DNA from: Rhodospirillaceae bacterium bin65
Lineage (GTDB): Bacteria; Pseudomonadota; Alphaproteobacteria; Bin65
Direction: 5' to 3'
Length of the DNA stretch: 34,986 bases
Assembly (NCBI GenBank): GCA_002238725.1
Contig: MPMX01000046.1
Location: 1-34,986 of the forward strand
Shown: piece after piece, positions 17,003-25,300 of the stretch
Numbering within the stretch: position 1 is the first letter of the stretch
How the letters are laid out: each line of letters begins with the position of its first letter
Notes under the pieces: model-generated
What the model was told of the DNA's origin: nothing
What the model saw: only the letters and a program-made list of their open reading frames with translations
Databases searched by the model: none
Program-made: the position numbers and the translations under genes

Positions 17003-18164
17003 CTTCCAGATGGAGCAGCGCCGTTACGCCGAGAAACGCGGTTGCCAACGCCGGGGCCCAGGCGGCCAGGACGGGCGGCACCCCCGTGGAATGCGCCAGG
17101 GCAAGGACGAGGTCGGAGACGAAAAAGAGGACGATACCGGCACCGATTCCCCCTGCGACCGCGAGCAATATCCCGGTCCGCCTGTTGTGCCGTAACGACG
17201 AAACCGCAGCGATCAGAATCATCGCGCAATAGAGCATCGGCTCGGCGAGCAGCGAATGCCAGTGAAGCCGGTGCCGCTGCGCGGAGAACCCCAGGGCTTC
17301 GAGCGAATCGATAAATCGGGGCATCTCCCAGAACGAAATCGAAGATGGCGAGGAAAAACTTTCCTGGATCGACTCCAGCGTCAAGCTTGTCGGGATGGTG
17401 TAAACGGCCTTGCGCTCCTGCGGTTCGCCGCGCACGGAAACCCAGGCATTCTCCATCCGCCACACCCGGTCCCGCAGCACCGCGCTTGCCGAATCGATAC
17501 GTCCGTCGAAGCGGTCGTTCGGGCCGTACAGCAGGACCATCACATTTTTCAGGGTGAGCGTGTCCTGTTGCACCGACGAGCCTTTGGCGTGGATGACGGC
17601 CAGGCCGTCGTCCGCCGACTGCCGCAGCCAGACTCCCGAAGTCGTGGTCGCCATCAGCGGCGAGCGGCCCTTCAGATGCTTGTTTTCCAGCTGTTCGTAA
17701 CGGCCGATCAGGATGGTGCCCAGCGGGTTGATCAGGCTGACCTTCACGATTCCGAACGCCGCGGCGGCGAAAACGACCGGCAGCACAAAATGCCAAACCG
17801 AGACGCCGGATGCCCTCAGCGCGATCAGTTCGCTGGTCCGGTTCAGTCTCCAGAAACCGAGCATGCCGCCGAACAGGACTGCGAACGGCATCGTTTTCTG
17901 CACGGTCTGGGGCAGCTTGTAGATCGCCATGTTCAACACGACGCCGAAGGTGGCGCTCTCTTTGCCGGACGCCCGGCGGAGCAGTTCGATCAGGTCGACG
18001 ATCAGGATGATGGCGACGAACAGAATGAAAACGAGCAGGAATGCGCCCAGGAACTGCCGGACCAGGTATATCGAAACGCCGAGCGACAGGCGGGTCGGCC
18101 GGACCGGGCGTAACGGCGGTGCGCCCCGCGGGCCTTCTGCAACGGGGGCGCCGGCGCCGGTCAC
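16995..18164 (-). CDS. lptG: LPS export ABC transporter permease LptG
   Basis: The 389-residue inner-membrane protein belongs to the YjgP/YjgQ family: TRLSLGVSIYLVRQFLGAFLLVF near the start, EVLNMAIYKL-like TM2, the NRTSELIALRASG motif at about residues 140-152 and three C-terminal spans after a periplasmic jellyroll. With LptF and the ATPase LptB it extracts LPS from the inner membrane. The start is GTG 18164: the sequence GTGA joins this start to the lptF TGA at 18161. Longer in-frame starts lie inside lptF and add nothing LptG-like. The proline/arginine-rich first 25 residues are unusual but lie ahead of the first span. Confidence 0.94.
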   Translation of the reverse strand: MTGAGAPVAEGPRGAPPLRPVRPTRLSLGVSIYLVRQFLGAFLLVFILFVAIILIVDLIELLRRASGKESATFGVVLNMAIYKLPQTVQKTMPFAVLFGGMLGFWRLNRTSELIALRASGVSVWHFVLPVVFAAAAFGIVKVSLINPLGTILIGRYEQLENKHLKGRSPLMATTTSGVWLRQSADDGLAVIHAKGSSVQQDTLTLKNVMVLLYGPNDRFDGRIDSASAVLRDRVWRMENAWVSVRGEPQERKAVYTIPTSLTLESIQESFSSPSSISFWEMPRFIDSLEALGFSAQRHRLHWHSLLAEPMLYCAMILIAAVSSLRHNRRTGILLAVAGGIGAGIVLFFVSDLVLALAHSTGVPPVLAAWAPALATAFLGVTALLHLEDG

Positions 18165-19309
18165 GCCCCGGCAGCCCTTTCTTTGCCTGCGCCGTCGCCG
18201 GCCTGCCGTTCGATGAGGCCGGCAAGAGCGGACAGCCAGTCCGTGCGCACCAGCAGAACCATGCCCACCACAATGGGCAGGATGGCATTCGCATAGGCCG
18301 GCACGATCAGCAGGTTTTGCTTGGCCGCAGAATTGGCAAGGCCGATCGCGGCGCCTTCGCACAGGCCCGCAGCGGTGAGAACGAGGACGATCCGCACGGC
18401 CTGGCCCCGTTTGTTGAATTGCCCTGCCAGCATGATGACCAGGGCGAGGACCGGCAGCGTCAGCGCGTATAGCGGGGCTATCAGCCGGTTATGCCCTTCG
18501 GCGATCAGTTTGCTGCGGTTGCGCCGGTCGCCCGGATTGTCGCCCGGCGCGAGCAGTTCGCCGAGGAAGCGCTCGTTGGGTTTGACGTAAACGCGCTTGC
18601 GCGGCTTGCCGAGCGCGAAATCGAAGCTGTAGCGCTCGAAATACAGCGTGGCGATCTTGCCGGTCTTGCGGTCCCGTTCCTGCCGGTTGCCCCGGCCCAT
18701 CAGAACCCGCGGTCCGGTCTCGGAAAAGGTCACGGTGCCGCGTTCGGCCATCATGGTGACGGTCCTGGCCTTGTCGCGGTTGTCCTGGACGAGCACGCCG
18801 CGCACTTCGTCGCCGACCCGCTCGCGCACATAGATGGTCAGCTTGTTGCCGAAATTGGTGAACGCACCTTCCTGGATCAGCCTGACCGAGAAATTGTTGC
18901 GTACGTCGTCCTGCAAATCGCGGAACTGCTTGAAGGAAGCGGGCAGGAGATAGAGGCTGATGAAATAGCAGAACATCGCGCACACAACGCCGAGCGCGAT
19001 GACCGGCGTCGCCAGGCCCAGATCGCTCAATCCGGCAGAGCGCATGACCACCAGCTCGCGGTCGTTCAGCATCTTGGTCAACACGAAAACGGTGGCCAGG
19101 AACAGCGCGATCGGCAACGTAATCAGCAGGAACGACGGCACCAGAAGCGAGGTCAACTCGAGGAACACATCGAGCGACAGGCCGCGGTTCAGGATCAGCT
19201 TGAAAAAGCGGGTCGACTGGGTCAGCCAGACGACGACCGTCAGCGTGACGGCGATAAACAATGTTGCAACCGCAACCTGCCGCAGAATGTAGAACTGCGC
19301 TTTCGTCAT
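18161..19309 (-). CDS. lptF: LPS export ABC transporter permease LptF
   Basis: The 382-residue protein is the LptF partner: FYILRQVAVATLFIAVTLTVVVWLTQSTRF in the first span, SFLLITLPIALFLATVFVLTKMLNDRELVVMRSAG through about residue 100, then a periplasmic beta domain and three C-terminal spans. It forms the LptB2FG complex with LptG. The start at ATG 19309 matches the family N-terminus; the frame is open upstream to 19672 but would overlap glmU antisense. No Shine-Dalgarno is visible, while a TATAAT lies seven bases upstream, so the mRNA may be leaderless. It is the first gene of the lptF-lptG-lptD-surA-pdxA-rsmA run and diverges from glmU. Confidence 0.95.
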   Translation of the reverse strand: MTKAQFYILRQVAVATLFIAVTLTVVVWLTQSTRFFKLILNRGLSLDVFLELTSLLVPSFLLITLPIALFLATVFVLTKMLNDRELVVMRSAGLSDLGLATPVIALGVVCAMFCYFISLYLLPASFKQFRDLQDDVRNNFSVRLIQEGAFTNFGNKLTIYVRERVGDEVRGVLVQDNRDKARTVTMMAERGTVTFSETGPRVLMGRGNRQERDRKTGKIATLYFERYSFDFALGKPRKRVYVKPNERFLGELLAPGDNPGDRRNRSKLIAEGHNRLIAPLYALTLPVLALVIMLAGQFNKRGQAVRIVLVLTAAGLCEGAAIGLANSAAKQNLLIVPAYANAILPIVVGMVLLVRTDWLSALAGLIERQAGDGAGKERAAGA

Positions 19310-19316
19310 GCGCCGG

Positions 19317-19322
19317 ATTATA
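19317..19322 (-). promoter_or_regulatory. Consensus -10 box directly upstream of lptF
   Basis: Read on the minus strand, 19322-19317 is TATAAT, and only seven bases separate it from the lptF ATG, which would put the transcription start on the start codon. No good -35 box was found 16-18 bp upstream, so promoter activity is uncertain. Confidence 0.35.
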
Positions 19323-19552
19323 TGCGCAACCGGCGCCGCCGGGCCACTCCCGCATTCTGCGGCGAAGGCGCTTGAGCCGCCGCCGCAGACACCCCGGCGC
19401 CGGCGCTTCGGCACAGGCTTCATCGGCGTCGCAAACCGTAACAATACGTGACTTGGTGGGGCGCCGGGGCTTGTGGCACAGTCGCGCCGGATCGTAACCG
19501 GGGCGGTCGCCGGCATTGCGCCGCGCGCCGCCCGGAAGAGGTGTTCCGGGCC

Positions 19553-20944
19553 ATGACACAGGAGATTTCCGCCTCCCGCCCCGGCCCTGCTGCGCCGGAC
19601 CGGATCGCCGCCGTCATCCTGGGCGCCGGCAGGGGCGTCCGCATGAAATCGCGGATACCGAAGGTGCTGCACGGGATCGGCAACCGGCCCATGGTGCTGT
19701 ACACCCTGGACGCGGCGCGGGCCGCCGGTGCGGAGACCTGTGTCGTGGTTGCCGGGCCGGAAATGGGCGGCGTCGTCGGGGCGGTCGCGCCCGTTCCGAC
19801 GGTCGTTCAGGCCGAACCGCGCGGCACGGCGGATGCCGTCAGGCCGGCGCGCGGCATCGTCGGCCGGGATTCGGATACCGTTCTAATCCTGTACGGCGAC
19901 ACACCGCTCATCCGCCCACAGACCCTGGAGACCGCGATCGTCCGGCGCCAGGAGGGCGGCCACGCCGTCGTCGTCCTCGGTTTCCGGCCAGACGATCCGG
20001 GGGCATACGGCCGGCTGGTTCAGGACGGCAGCGGCGCACTGGACGCCATTGTCGAAGCCCGCGACGCCACGCCGGAGCAACGCCGGATCGGCCTGTGCAA
20101 TTCCGGCGTCATGGCGGTCGACGGCGCGGTCCTGTTCGATCTGATCGACGCTGTCGGCTGCAACAACGCCAAAGGCGAATACTACCTGACGGACATTGTC
20201 GGCATCGCGCGCCACGGCGGCCGGACCTGCGCAGTCCTGGAAGCGGACGCCGAAGAACTGCTCGGCATCAACAGCCGGGCGGAACTGGCCGACGCCGAAC
20301 GGATTTTCCAGCAACGGATGCGCCTCGCGGCAATGGACGGCGGCGCCACGCTGGTCGACCCGGACTCGGTCCGGTTCAGCTTCGATACGGTGCTCGGGCA
20401 GGATGTCACGGTCGGGCCCCAGGTCGTTTTCGGGCCGGGCGTCAGCGTCGGCGACGATGTCGAGATCGCGGGCTTCTGCCATATCGAGGGAGCGGCGATA
20501 GCAAGCGGCGCCTCTGTCGGCCCGTTCGCCCGGCTGCGGCCCGGCGCCGAACTGCAGGAGGGTGCGAAAGTCGGTAATTTCGTCGAGGTCAAGAATGCCG
20601 TCCTGAAACCGGGCGCCAAGGCGAACCATCTGGCCTATGTCGGCGATGCGGATGTCGGCGCCGGAGCGAATATCGGCGCCGGGACCATAACCTGCAACTA
20701 TGACGGTTTCCGGAAAGCGCGGACCGTGATCGGCGACGGCGCCTTCATCGGGTCGAACAGCGCGCTGGTCGCGCCGGTCAGCATCGGCGAACGCGCCATC
20801 GTCGGCGCCGGCAGCACGATCGACCGGGATATCGAGGCCGACGCCCTGGCGCTGACCCGGTCCGACCTGACGGCCGTGCCGGACGGCGCCGCCAGGTTCC
20901 GCGCGCGCAAATCGGCCGGCACGGCCGAAGATGCGAACGAATAA
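19553..20944 (+). CDS. glmU: Bifunctional GlcNAc-1-phosphate uridyltransferase / GlcN-1-phosphate acetyltransferase
   Basis: The 463-residue protein has both GlmU domains. The N-terminal nucleotidyltransferase has LGAGRGVRMKSRIPKVLH at residues 23-40 and LYGDTPLI. The left-handed beta-helix acetyltransferase begins at about residue 255, with hexapeptide repeats, the catalytic-histidine motif KANHLAYVGDADVGAG and GTITCNYDGF. It makes UDP-GlcNAc for peptidoglycan and LPS. The usual signature is GTRM; here it reads GVRM (Val29), while the key Arg30 and Lys37 are kept. ATG 19553 fits the family start; an in-frame start at 19448 adds 35 residues without similarity. glmS follows after 14 bp, so the two form an operon. 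Confidence 0.96.
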   Translation: MTQEISASRPGPAAPDRIAAVILGAGRGVRMKSRIPKVLHGIGNRPMVLYTLDAARAAGAETCVVVAGPEMGGVVGAVAPVPTVVQAEPRGTADAVRPARGIVGRDSDTVLILYGDTPLIRPQTLETAIVRRQEGGHAVVVLGFRPDDPGAYGRLVQDGSGALDAIVEARDATPEQRRIGLCNSGVMAVDGAVLFDLIDAVGCNNAKGEYYLTDIVGIARHGGRTCAVLEADAEELLGINSRAELADAERIFQQRMRLAAMDGGATLVDPDSVRFSFDTVLGQDVTVGPQVVFGPGVSVGDDVEIAGFCHIEGAAIASGASVGPFARLRPGAELQEGAKVGNFVEVKNAVLKPGAKANHLAYVGDADVGAGANIGAGTITCNYDGFRKARTVIGDGAFIGSNSALVAPVSIGERAIVGAGSTIDRDIEADALALTRSDLTAVPDGAARFRARKSAGTAEDANE

Positions 20945-20958
20945 GGGACCGGCGGCGC

Positions 20959-22782
20959 GTGTGCGGCATCATCGGCATCGTCGGCAGGGAACCTTGCGTC
21001 CCGCTGCTGGTCGACGGCCTCAAGCGGCTGGAATATCGAGGCTACGACAGCGCGGGCGTGGCCACGATCGAGGAAGGCCTGATCCGCCGCCGGCGCGCGG
21101 AAGGCAAGATATCGCGGCTCGAGGCAAAACTGCGCGACCGGCCGATCGGCGGCACGATCGGCATCGGCCACACCCGCTGGGCGACCCATGGCATCCCGAA
21201 CGAGATTAACGCCCACCCGCACATCACCGGCCGGGTGGCGCTGGTCCATAACGGCATCATCGAGAATTTCCAAGAGCTGAAGGACGAACTGCTGGCCCGC
21301 GGGCGCAGCTTCGACAGCGATACCGACACCGAAGTCGTCGCCGAGCTGCTGACCGACTTCATGGAACGGCAGATGCCGCTCCGCGACGCCATCGGGGCGA
21401 CCCTGCGGCGGCTTCACGGCGCCTTCGCGCTCGCCATCGTCTTTGCCGGCGAGGAGGAATTGATGGTCGGCGCACGCCGCGGCAGCCCGCTCGCCATCGG
21501 CTACGGCGACGGCGAGATGTTCCTGGGCTCCGACGCCACGGCGCTGGCGCCGCTGACCCGGCGCATTTGTTACCTCGAAGAAGGCGATTGGGTCGTGATG
21601 AGCCGGGACAGCGCGACCGTCTACGATGGCGCGGGCGAGCCGGCCGAGCGCCGGGTCGTCGAGACTGCGGCCTCCGGGGCGCCGATTGGCAAGGCCGGCC
21701 ACCGGCACTACATGCTGAAGGAAATCTACGAGCAGCCGGCGGCAATCGGCGATACCCTGCAGAGCTTCTTCGATCCGGCCGGCCAGACCGTCAACCTGCC
21801 GGACCTGCCGTTCGATATCGCCGCCGTGCCGCGCATCACCATCGCCGCCTGCGGTACGGCCTACTATGCCGGCCTTGTCGCCAAATACTGGCTCGAGCAG
21901 GTTGCGCGCATCCCGGTCGAGATCGACGTCGCCTCGGAACTGCGCTACCGCGAGGCGCCGATGCCCGAAGGCGGCATGATGCTGGTCGTCTCGCAGTCGG
22001 GCGAAACGGCCGATACCCTCGCCTCGCTGCGCTACGCAAAGCTGCAGGGCCAGCATATCGTCTCGGTCGTCAATGTCCCGGAGAGTTCGATTGCGCGCGA
22101 ATCCGATGTCGTGCTGCCGACCAAGGCGGGGCCCGAAATCGGCGTCGCCTCCACCAAGGCCTTCACCACCCAGCTGACGACGCTCGCCTGTCTGACGATC
22201 TCGGCCGCCGTCGCCAAAGGCTCAATCGACCATGCGCGAGAGGCGGAATTGTCCCGCAGCATTGCCGAGGTGCCATCGCGCGCCGCCGAGGTGCTGGCCC
22301 ATGACGACGCGATCCGGGGCATCGCCCGCACGGTCGCCGACGCGCGCGACGTGCTCTATCTCGGCCGGGGCACGGCCTATCCGATTGCCCTGGAAGGCGC
22401 GTTGAAACTCAAGGAAATCAGCTATATCCACGCTGAAGGTTATGCCTCGGGCGAGATGAAGCACGGGCCGATCGCGCTGATCGACGAGAGCGTGCCGGTG
22501 ATTGTGGTCGCGCCCTCGGACGCGCTGTTCGACAAGTCCGCGTCCAACACCCAGGAGGTGATCGCGCGGGGCGGCAAGGTTATCTTCCTCAGCGACCGAT
22601 CCGGCATTGAAAAGCTGGGCGAGAAGGCGATGGCGACCGTCGAACTGCCACTTGTCGACCCCTTCGTCGCACCGATCCTCTATGCCATCCCGGTCCAGCT
22701 TCTCGCCTACCATGCTGCCGTTATCCGGGGCACCGATGTCGACCAGCCGCGCAATCTCGCCAAGAGCGTGACGGTGGAATAG
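20959..22782 (+). CDS. glmS: Glutamine--fructose-6-phosphate aminotransferase (isomerizing)
   Basis: The 607-residue protein begins at GTG 20959 so that Cys follows directly (CGIIGIVG), as needed for the N-terminal nucleophile after Met removal. The class II glutaminase domain has GHTRWATHG and HNGIIEN. Two SIS sugar-binding domains follow (AACGTAYYAG and SQSGETADT at about residues 295-355, then a second at about 460-590), and the C-terminus is DQPRNLAKSVTVE. It converts fructose-6-phosphate and glutamine to glucosamine-6-phosphate, the precursor later used by GlmU. AGGGA lies upstream of the start. No glmS ribozyme is expected or seen: only 14 bp separate it from glmU. Confidence 0.97.
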   Translation: MCGIIGIVGREPCVPLLVDGLKRLEYRGYDSAGVATIEEGLIRRRRAEGKISRLEAKLRDRPIGGTIGIGHTRWATHGIPNEINAHPHITGRVALVHNGIIENFQELKDELLARGRSFDSDTDTEVVAELLTDFMERQMPLRDAIGATLRRLHGAFALAIVFAGEEELMVGARRGSPLAIGYGDGEMFLGSDATALAPLTRRICYLEEGDWVVMSRDSATVYDGAGEPAERRVVETAASGAPIGKAGHRHYMLKEIYEQPAAIGDTLQSFFDPAGQTVNLPDLPFDIAAVPRITIAACGTAYYAGLVAKYWLEQVARIPVEIDVASELRYREAPMPEGGMMLVVSQSGETADTLASLRYAKLQGQHIVSVVNVPESSIARESDVVLPTKAGPEIGVASTKAFTTQLTTLACLTISAAVAKGSIDHAREAELSRSIAEVPSRAAEVLAHDDAIRGIARTVADARDVLYLGRGTAYPIALEGALKLKEISYIHAEGYASGEMKHGPIALIDESVPVIVVAPSDALFDKSASNTQEVIARGGKVIFLSDRSGIEKLGEKAMATVELPLVDPFVAPILYAIPVQLLAYHAAVIRGTDVDQPRNLAKSVTVE

Positions 22783-22801
22783 CCGCGCCCTCCGGGCAGA
22801 C

Positions 22802-23353
22802 CTATCCGTCCGGCACTTCGCCTGCGCGCTCGGTACGGCGGATGAAGTCGGCGAAATGCGGATGCTCGCGCGCAACCCGGGCGAACAGGCCGCGCGCAAC
22901 CGCGATCAGCCGCCCGTCCCGTTCCAGTTGCGCATCGGCATAGGCGACCATCCGGCTGTTCGGCCACAGCGGGTTGCGCACCGCCAGCAGCGCGTCCGCC
23001 GCCTCGGCCTCCCGGCCAGGATAATGCTGGGTCTTGAGGATCAGCGCAGCCGCGGTCGAACGCGACCGGCCGAAATGGCAATGCACCAGCAGATGGCCGA
23101 CGTCGGAGCGCGCCAGCAGGTCGCCGACCTGGAGCAGCCGTTCGACATCCTCCTCCAACGGCGGCTGCCGGCCCGGCGCGTCGGAGACGATGTCGTGCAT
23201 GTGAAACCGGTGATGTTCGACCGCGCCGAGGGCGGACCATCCATCCGGATCCGGCCAGTCCGGGTCGAGAAGCGAAATCACATGGGTGACGCCGGCGCCG
23301 GCGAATCCTTCGATCTCGTCCAGGCCGCAGACTGACACTTTGAAGGGCAGCAT
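22802..23353 (-). CDS. Small CX5R protein tyrosine phosphatase-like protein
   Basis: The 183-residue soluble protein contains the phosphatase signature HCHFGRSRST (Cys92, Arg98), that is CX5R, and an upstream Asp (Asp54 or Asp58) in HMHDIVSD that could be the general acid. Overall it resembles the predicted tyrosine phosphatases annotated under COG5350 in alphaproteobacteria. The start at ATG 23353 has GGGGAAG just upstream; the frame stays open to 23920 but the extra part is low-complexity. It converges with glmS, 19 bp between stops. No kinase or obvious partner gene is adjacent, so its target is unknown. Phosphatase activity is inferred from the motif only. Confidence 0.78.
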   Translation of the reverse strand: MLPFKVSVCGLDEIEGFAGAGVTHVISLLDPDWPDPDGWSALGAVEHHRFHMHDIVSDAPGRQPPLEEDVERLLQVGDLLARSDVGHLLVHCHFGRSRSTAAALILKTQHYPGREAEAADALLAVRNPLWPNSRMVAYADAQLERDGRLIAVARGLFARVAREHPHFADFIRRTERAGEVPDG

Positions 23354-24244
23354 GTCGGTCTTCCCCGGCACCGATGGCGAGGCAATTCCGGCGACACGGT
23401 GCCTGTCGGCCGGCGTCCGAAAACGGCCTTCGGACCCGTCTCCATACATCTTTTCTTGCGCCGCGACGACACCGGCGCCCGGTCCCGGACGGGTCGGATT
23501 GCCGCCGCGGGCCGGACTGCGACCGCGAGCGAGTCGGCGCCGGCTTCGGCGTCCGCAACGGGATCGCGCGCCGGCTCCGGGCCGTAAACAAAGTGTGATC
23601 GGGATCGTTGCCAATCTAACGGAATTTTGAAAATCGACCGTGAAATTTCCAGAAATCCAGCAAAATGGTCTATTAATCAGCAAAATTTCACCAAGTTGTA
23701 TGGCCAATTTTCTAACATTTGTCGTTCGTTGAAAAAACAACATTCTTTCAGAGAGAAAGCCGGACAGTCCAAATCTCAGGCCACAATATGACAGCGCTTC
23801 GCAAGATCGATTTCTCCGTTTGACCCCGCGATGCGGGCGAACCGGATTTGCCGTCCCGGAACATTGATTCCACGGCCCTGCCGCGACGTGACGGCAGATC
23901 GAAGGCGCTGGATCGTGCATCCGGAAAGGCGAAAAGCCGCAAGCCTGCCGGCAGCTTCAGATACCTGTGAGCGTATGCGGCGGCGCAACGAAGAAAACTT
24001 TAACCGGGAAAGGTCACAAGACCTATTTCGATAGATTGAGGCTTACACACTTCCACAGTTTTGCCTGTCGGTAATTTTTGCTTTCATAAGAATTTCTTAG
24101 TGTTGGTATAGTAATACAAAATTGGATGGATTCCTGAAAATTCGGCATGTTCGGCAACAGAACCCCGGCGAGTAAAACTACAAAGATCGTCGAGCGGGCA
24201 ATCCGGCCGCGAGATCGCGGCGTTGCCGCCAGGAGTAATCGAAA
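23354..24244. other. Long gap without a convincing gene, partly AT-rich
   Basis: No reading frame here has a recognisable protein or a good ribosome-binding site. The part next to the phosphatase gene (to about 23590) is GC-rich like the rest and holds a hairpin, GTCCGAA (23415-23421) with TTCGGAC (23429-23435). Two blocks, about 23600-23770 and 24040-24135, are strikingly AT-rich. The first contains two CAGCAAAAT repeats 20 bp apart (23658 and 23678) and ATTTC-CA-GAAAT (23645-23656). It could hold promoters, a small RNA, or a remnant of foreign DNA. Confidence 0.5.
24011..24120. promoter_or_regulatory. Dyad-rich control region upstream of oxyR
   Basis: Four short dyads lie within 110 bp: AGGTC-N4-GACCT (24011-24024), CTAT-N4-ATAG (24023-24034), AAGAA-N-TTCTT (24088-24098) and GTAT-N4-ATAC inside TTGGTATAGTAATACAAA (24103-24120). 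A TATAGT (24107-24112) could be a -10 box with transcription starting near 24119. LysR-type regulators commonly bind such dyads next to their own gene. None matches the full four-part ATAG OxyR site. Confidence 0.35.
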
Positions 24245-25237
24245 ATGCCTGTCACTCTACGTCAATTGAGATATTTCCGGGCCTTGGCCGAACAAGGCTC
24301 CTTCTCCCGTGCGGCCGAGAAGGTTTGCATTACGCAGCCTGCTCTTTCCATACAGATCCGTGAGCTGGAGGCCACGCTGGGCGGGTTGGTGGTCGAGCGG
24401 GAGAGCCGGGGCGTCGTCCTTACCCGACTCGGTCGGATCGCATTCGAGCAAACGATCCGAATTCTCGACGAGACGAAGCTACTGGAGACATTGGGAATAC
24501 GTCTCGAAGACGGCCCGGTACATGCCTCCGTAGGCGTCCTTTCAACCCTTGCCCCCTATTTGTTGCCGGGTGTCATGGAGCGCCTCAAGGCGGCGTCGCC
24601 ACGCATCGAAATCAGGATCGTCGAGACTTCCGGAGAGGCCCTGATTTCCGAACTGGTTGCCGGCCGGCTCGACGCTGCCATCATTTCCCGCCCTCTGGGT
24701 CTGCCCGGGCTCTGCGAGCGCGTCCTGTTCGAAGACCGCTTCCTGCTCGCAGGTCAGGCCGAACGGCTCGCCCCGCTTCGCGAAAATTCGTGCGATGCGG
24801 TTTCGCCTGCCGAACTGGCCCGGGCCGATGTCGGGCCGTTGCTCACGCTCGGCGATGACGATTGCCTGGCCGCCCAGGTCGTCGGGGTCTGCCTGATGTG
24901 GCGCATCCGGGAAGCTCGGTGCGGCGCCGGATCGCTGGCGACGCTCACGCGCCTTGTCGCCCAGGGCGCGGGGTTGACCCTGCTGCCGGAAACAGCGGCA
25001 GCCACCGAGAGCGCGGCGTCTCCGGATCTTTGTTTCCTGCGTTTTGCAGCGCCCGAGCCGTCACGCCGGATCGTTCTTGCCCATCGGGCTGCTGCCGAGG
25101 GCCAGCGCTGGGTCGACGTTCTGGCGGACACGGTAACGAAAACGGGGCAAGCCCTTGTGTCCGACGCGGCGGCAGCGGTCGGCAATTTGCCTGCGCGAGG
25201 ATTACCAAGACCGGAAAACCTGGCCGAGGCAGCATGA
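24245..25237 (+). CDS. oxyR: LysR-family hydrogen peroxide sensor OxyR
   Basis: The 330-residue protein has a LysR winged helix at residues 4-62 (TLRQLRYFRALAEQGSFSRA, QPALSIQIRELEATLG) and a type 2 periplasmic-binding-like sensor domain. SVGVLSTLAPYLLPGVMERL matches OxyR. The two redox cysteines of OxyR are conserved with the correct nine-residue spacing, Cys207 and Cys216, in DDDCLAAQVVGVC. LATLTRLVAQGAGLTLLPE then matches the OxyR segment that moves on oxidation. AGGAG precedes the ATG. OxyR usually activates catalase and peroxiredoxin genes; none lies in this window, so it acts at a distance here. The roughly 25-residue C-terminal tail after the LysR fold is longer than in E. coli. Confidence 0.85.
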   Translation: MPVTLRQLRYFRALAEQGSFSRAAEKVCITQPALSIQIRELEATLGGLVVERESRGVVLTRLGRIAFEQTIRILDETKLLETLGIRLEDGPVHASVGVLSTLAPYLLPGVMERLKAASPRIEIRIVETSGEALISELVAGRLDAAIISRPLGLPGLCERVLFEDRFLLAGQAERLAPLRENSCDAVSPAELARADVGPLLTLGDDDCLAAQVVGVCLMWRIREARCGAGSLATLTRLVAQGAGLTLLPETAAATESAASPDLCFLRFAAPEPSRRIVLAHRAAAEGQRWVDVLADTVTKTGQALVSDAAAAVGNLPARGLPRPENLAEAA

Positions 25238-25241
25238 CGCT

Positions 25242-25290
25242 GCCGGGACCGCAGCGACCGGGGCCGGGATGAACTGCGGTCAATCCCGGC
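25242..25290. terminator. Strong hairpin between the convergent oxyR and fhs genes
   Basis: Nested arms GCCGGGA (25242-25248) with TCCCGGC (25284-25290), and CCGCAG with CTGCGG inside them, give about 13 pairs with a four-base bulge. It starts four bases after the oxyR stop and ends ten bases before the fhs stop. There is no T-run on either strand, so it may be a transcript-end or stability structure and not a standard intrinsic terminator. Confidence 0.4.
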
Positions 25291-25300
25291 GCCGCCGCCG

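Noticed and set aside
20945..20958. glmS ribozyme or riboswitch upstream of glmS
   Set aside because: Only 14 bp separate glmU and glmS, too short for such an element, which is mainly a Gram-positive feature.
22802..23920. Extended 372-residue version of the phosphatase-like protein
   Set aside because: The extra N-terminal part is low-complexity and crosses AT-rich non-coding DNA; ATG 23353 has a good ribosome-binding site and starts the conserved domain.
23831..24034. Small plus-strand frame of 67 codons upstream of oxyR
   Set aside because: No ribosome-binding site, an Arg-rich shadow composition, and no similarity I can recognise.
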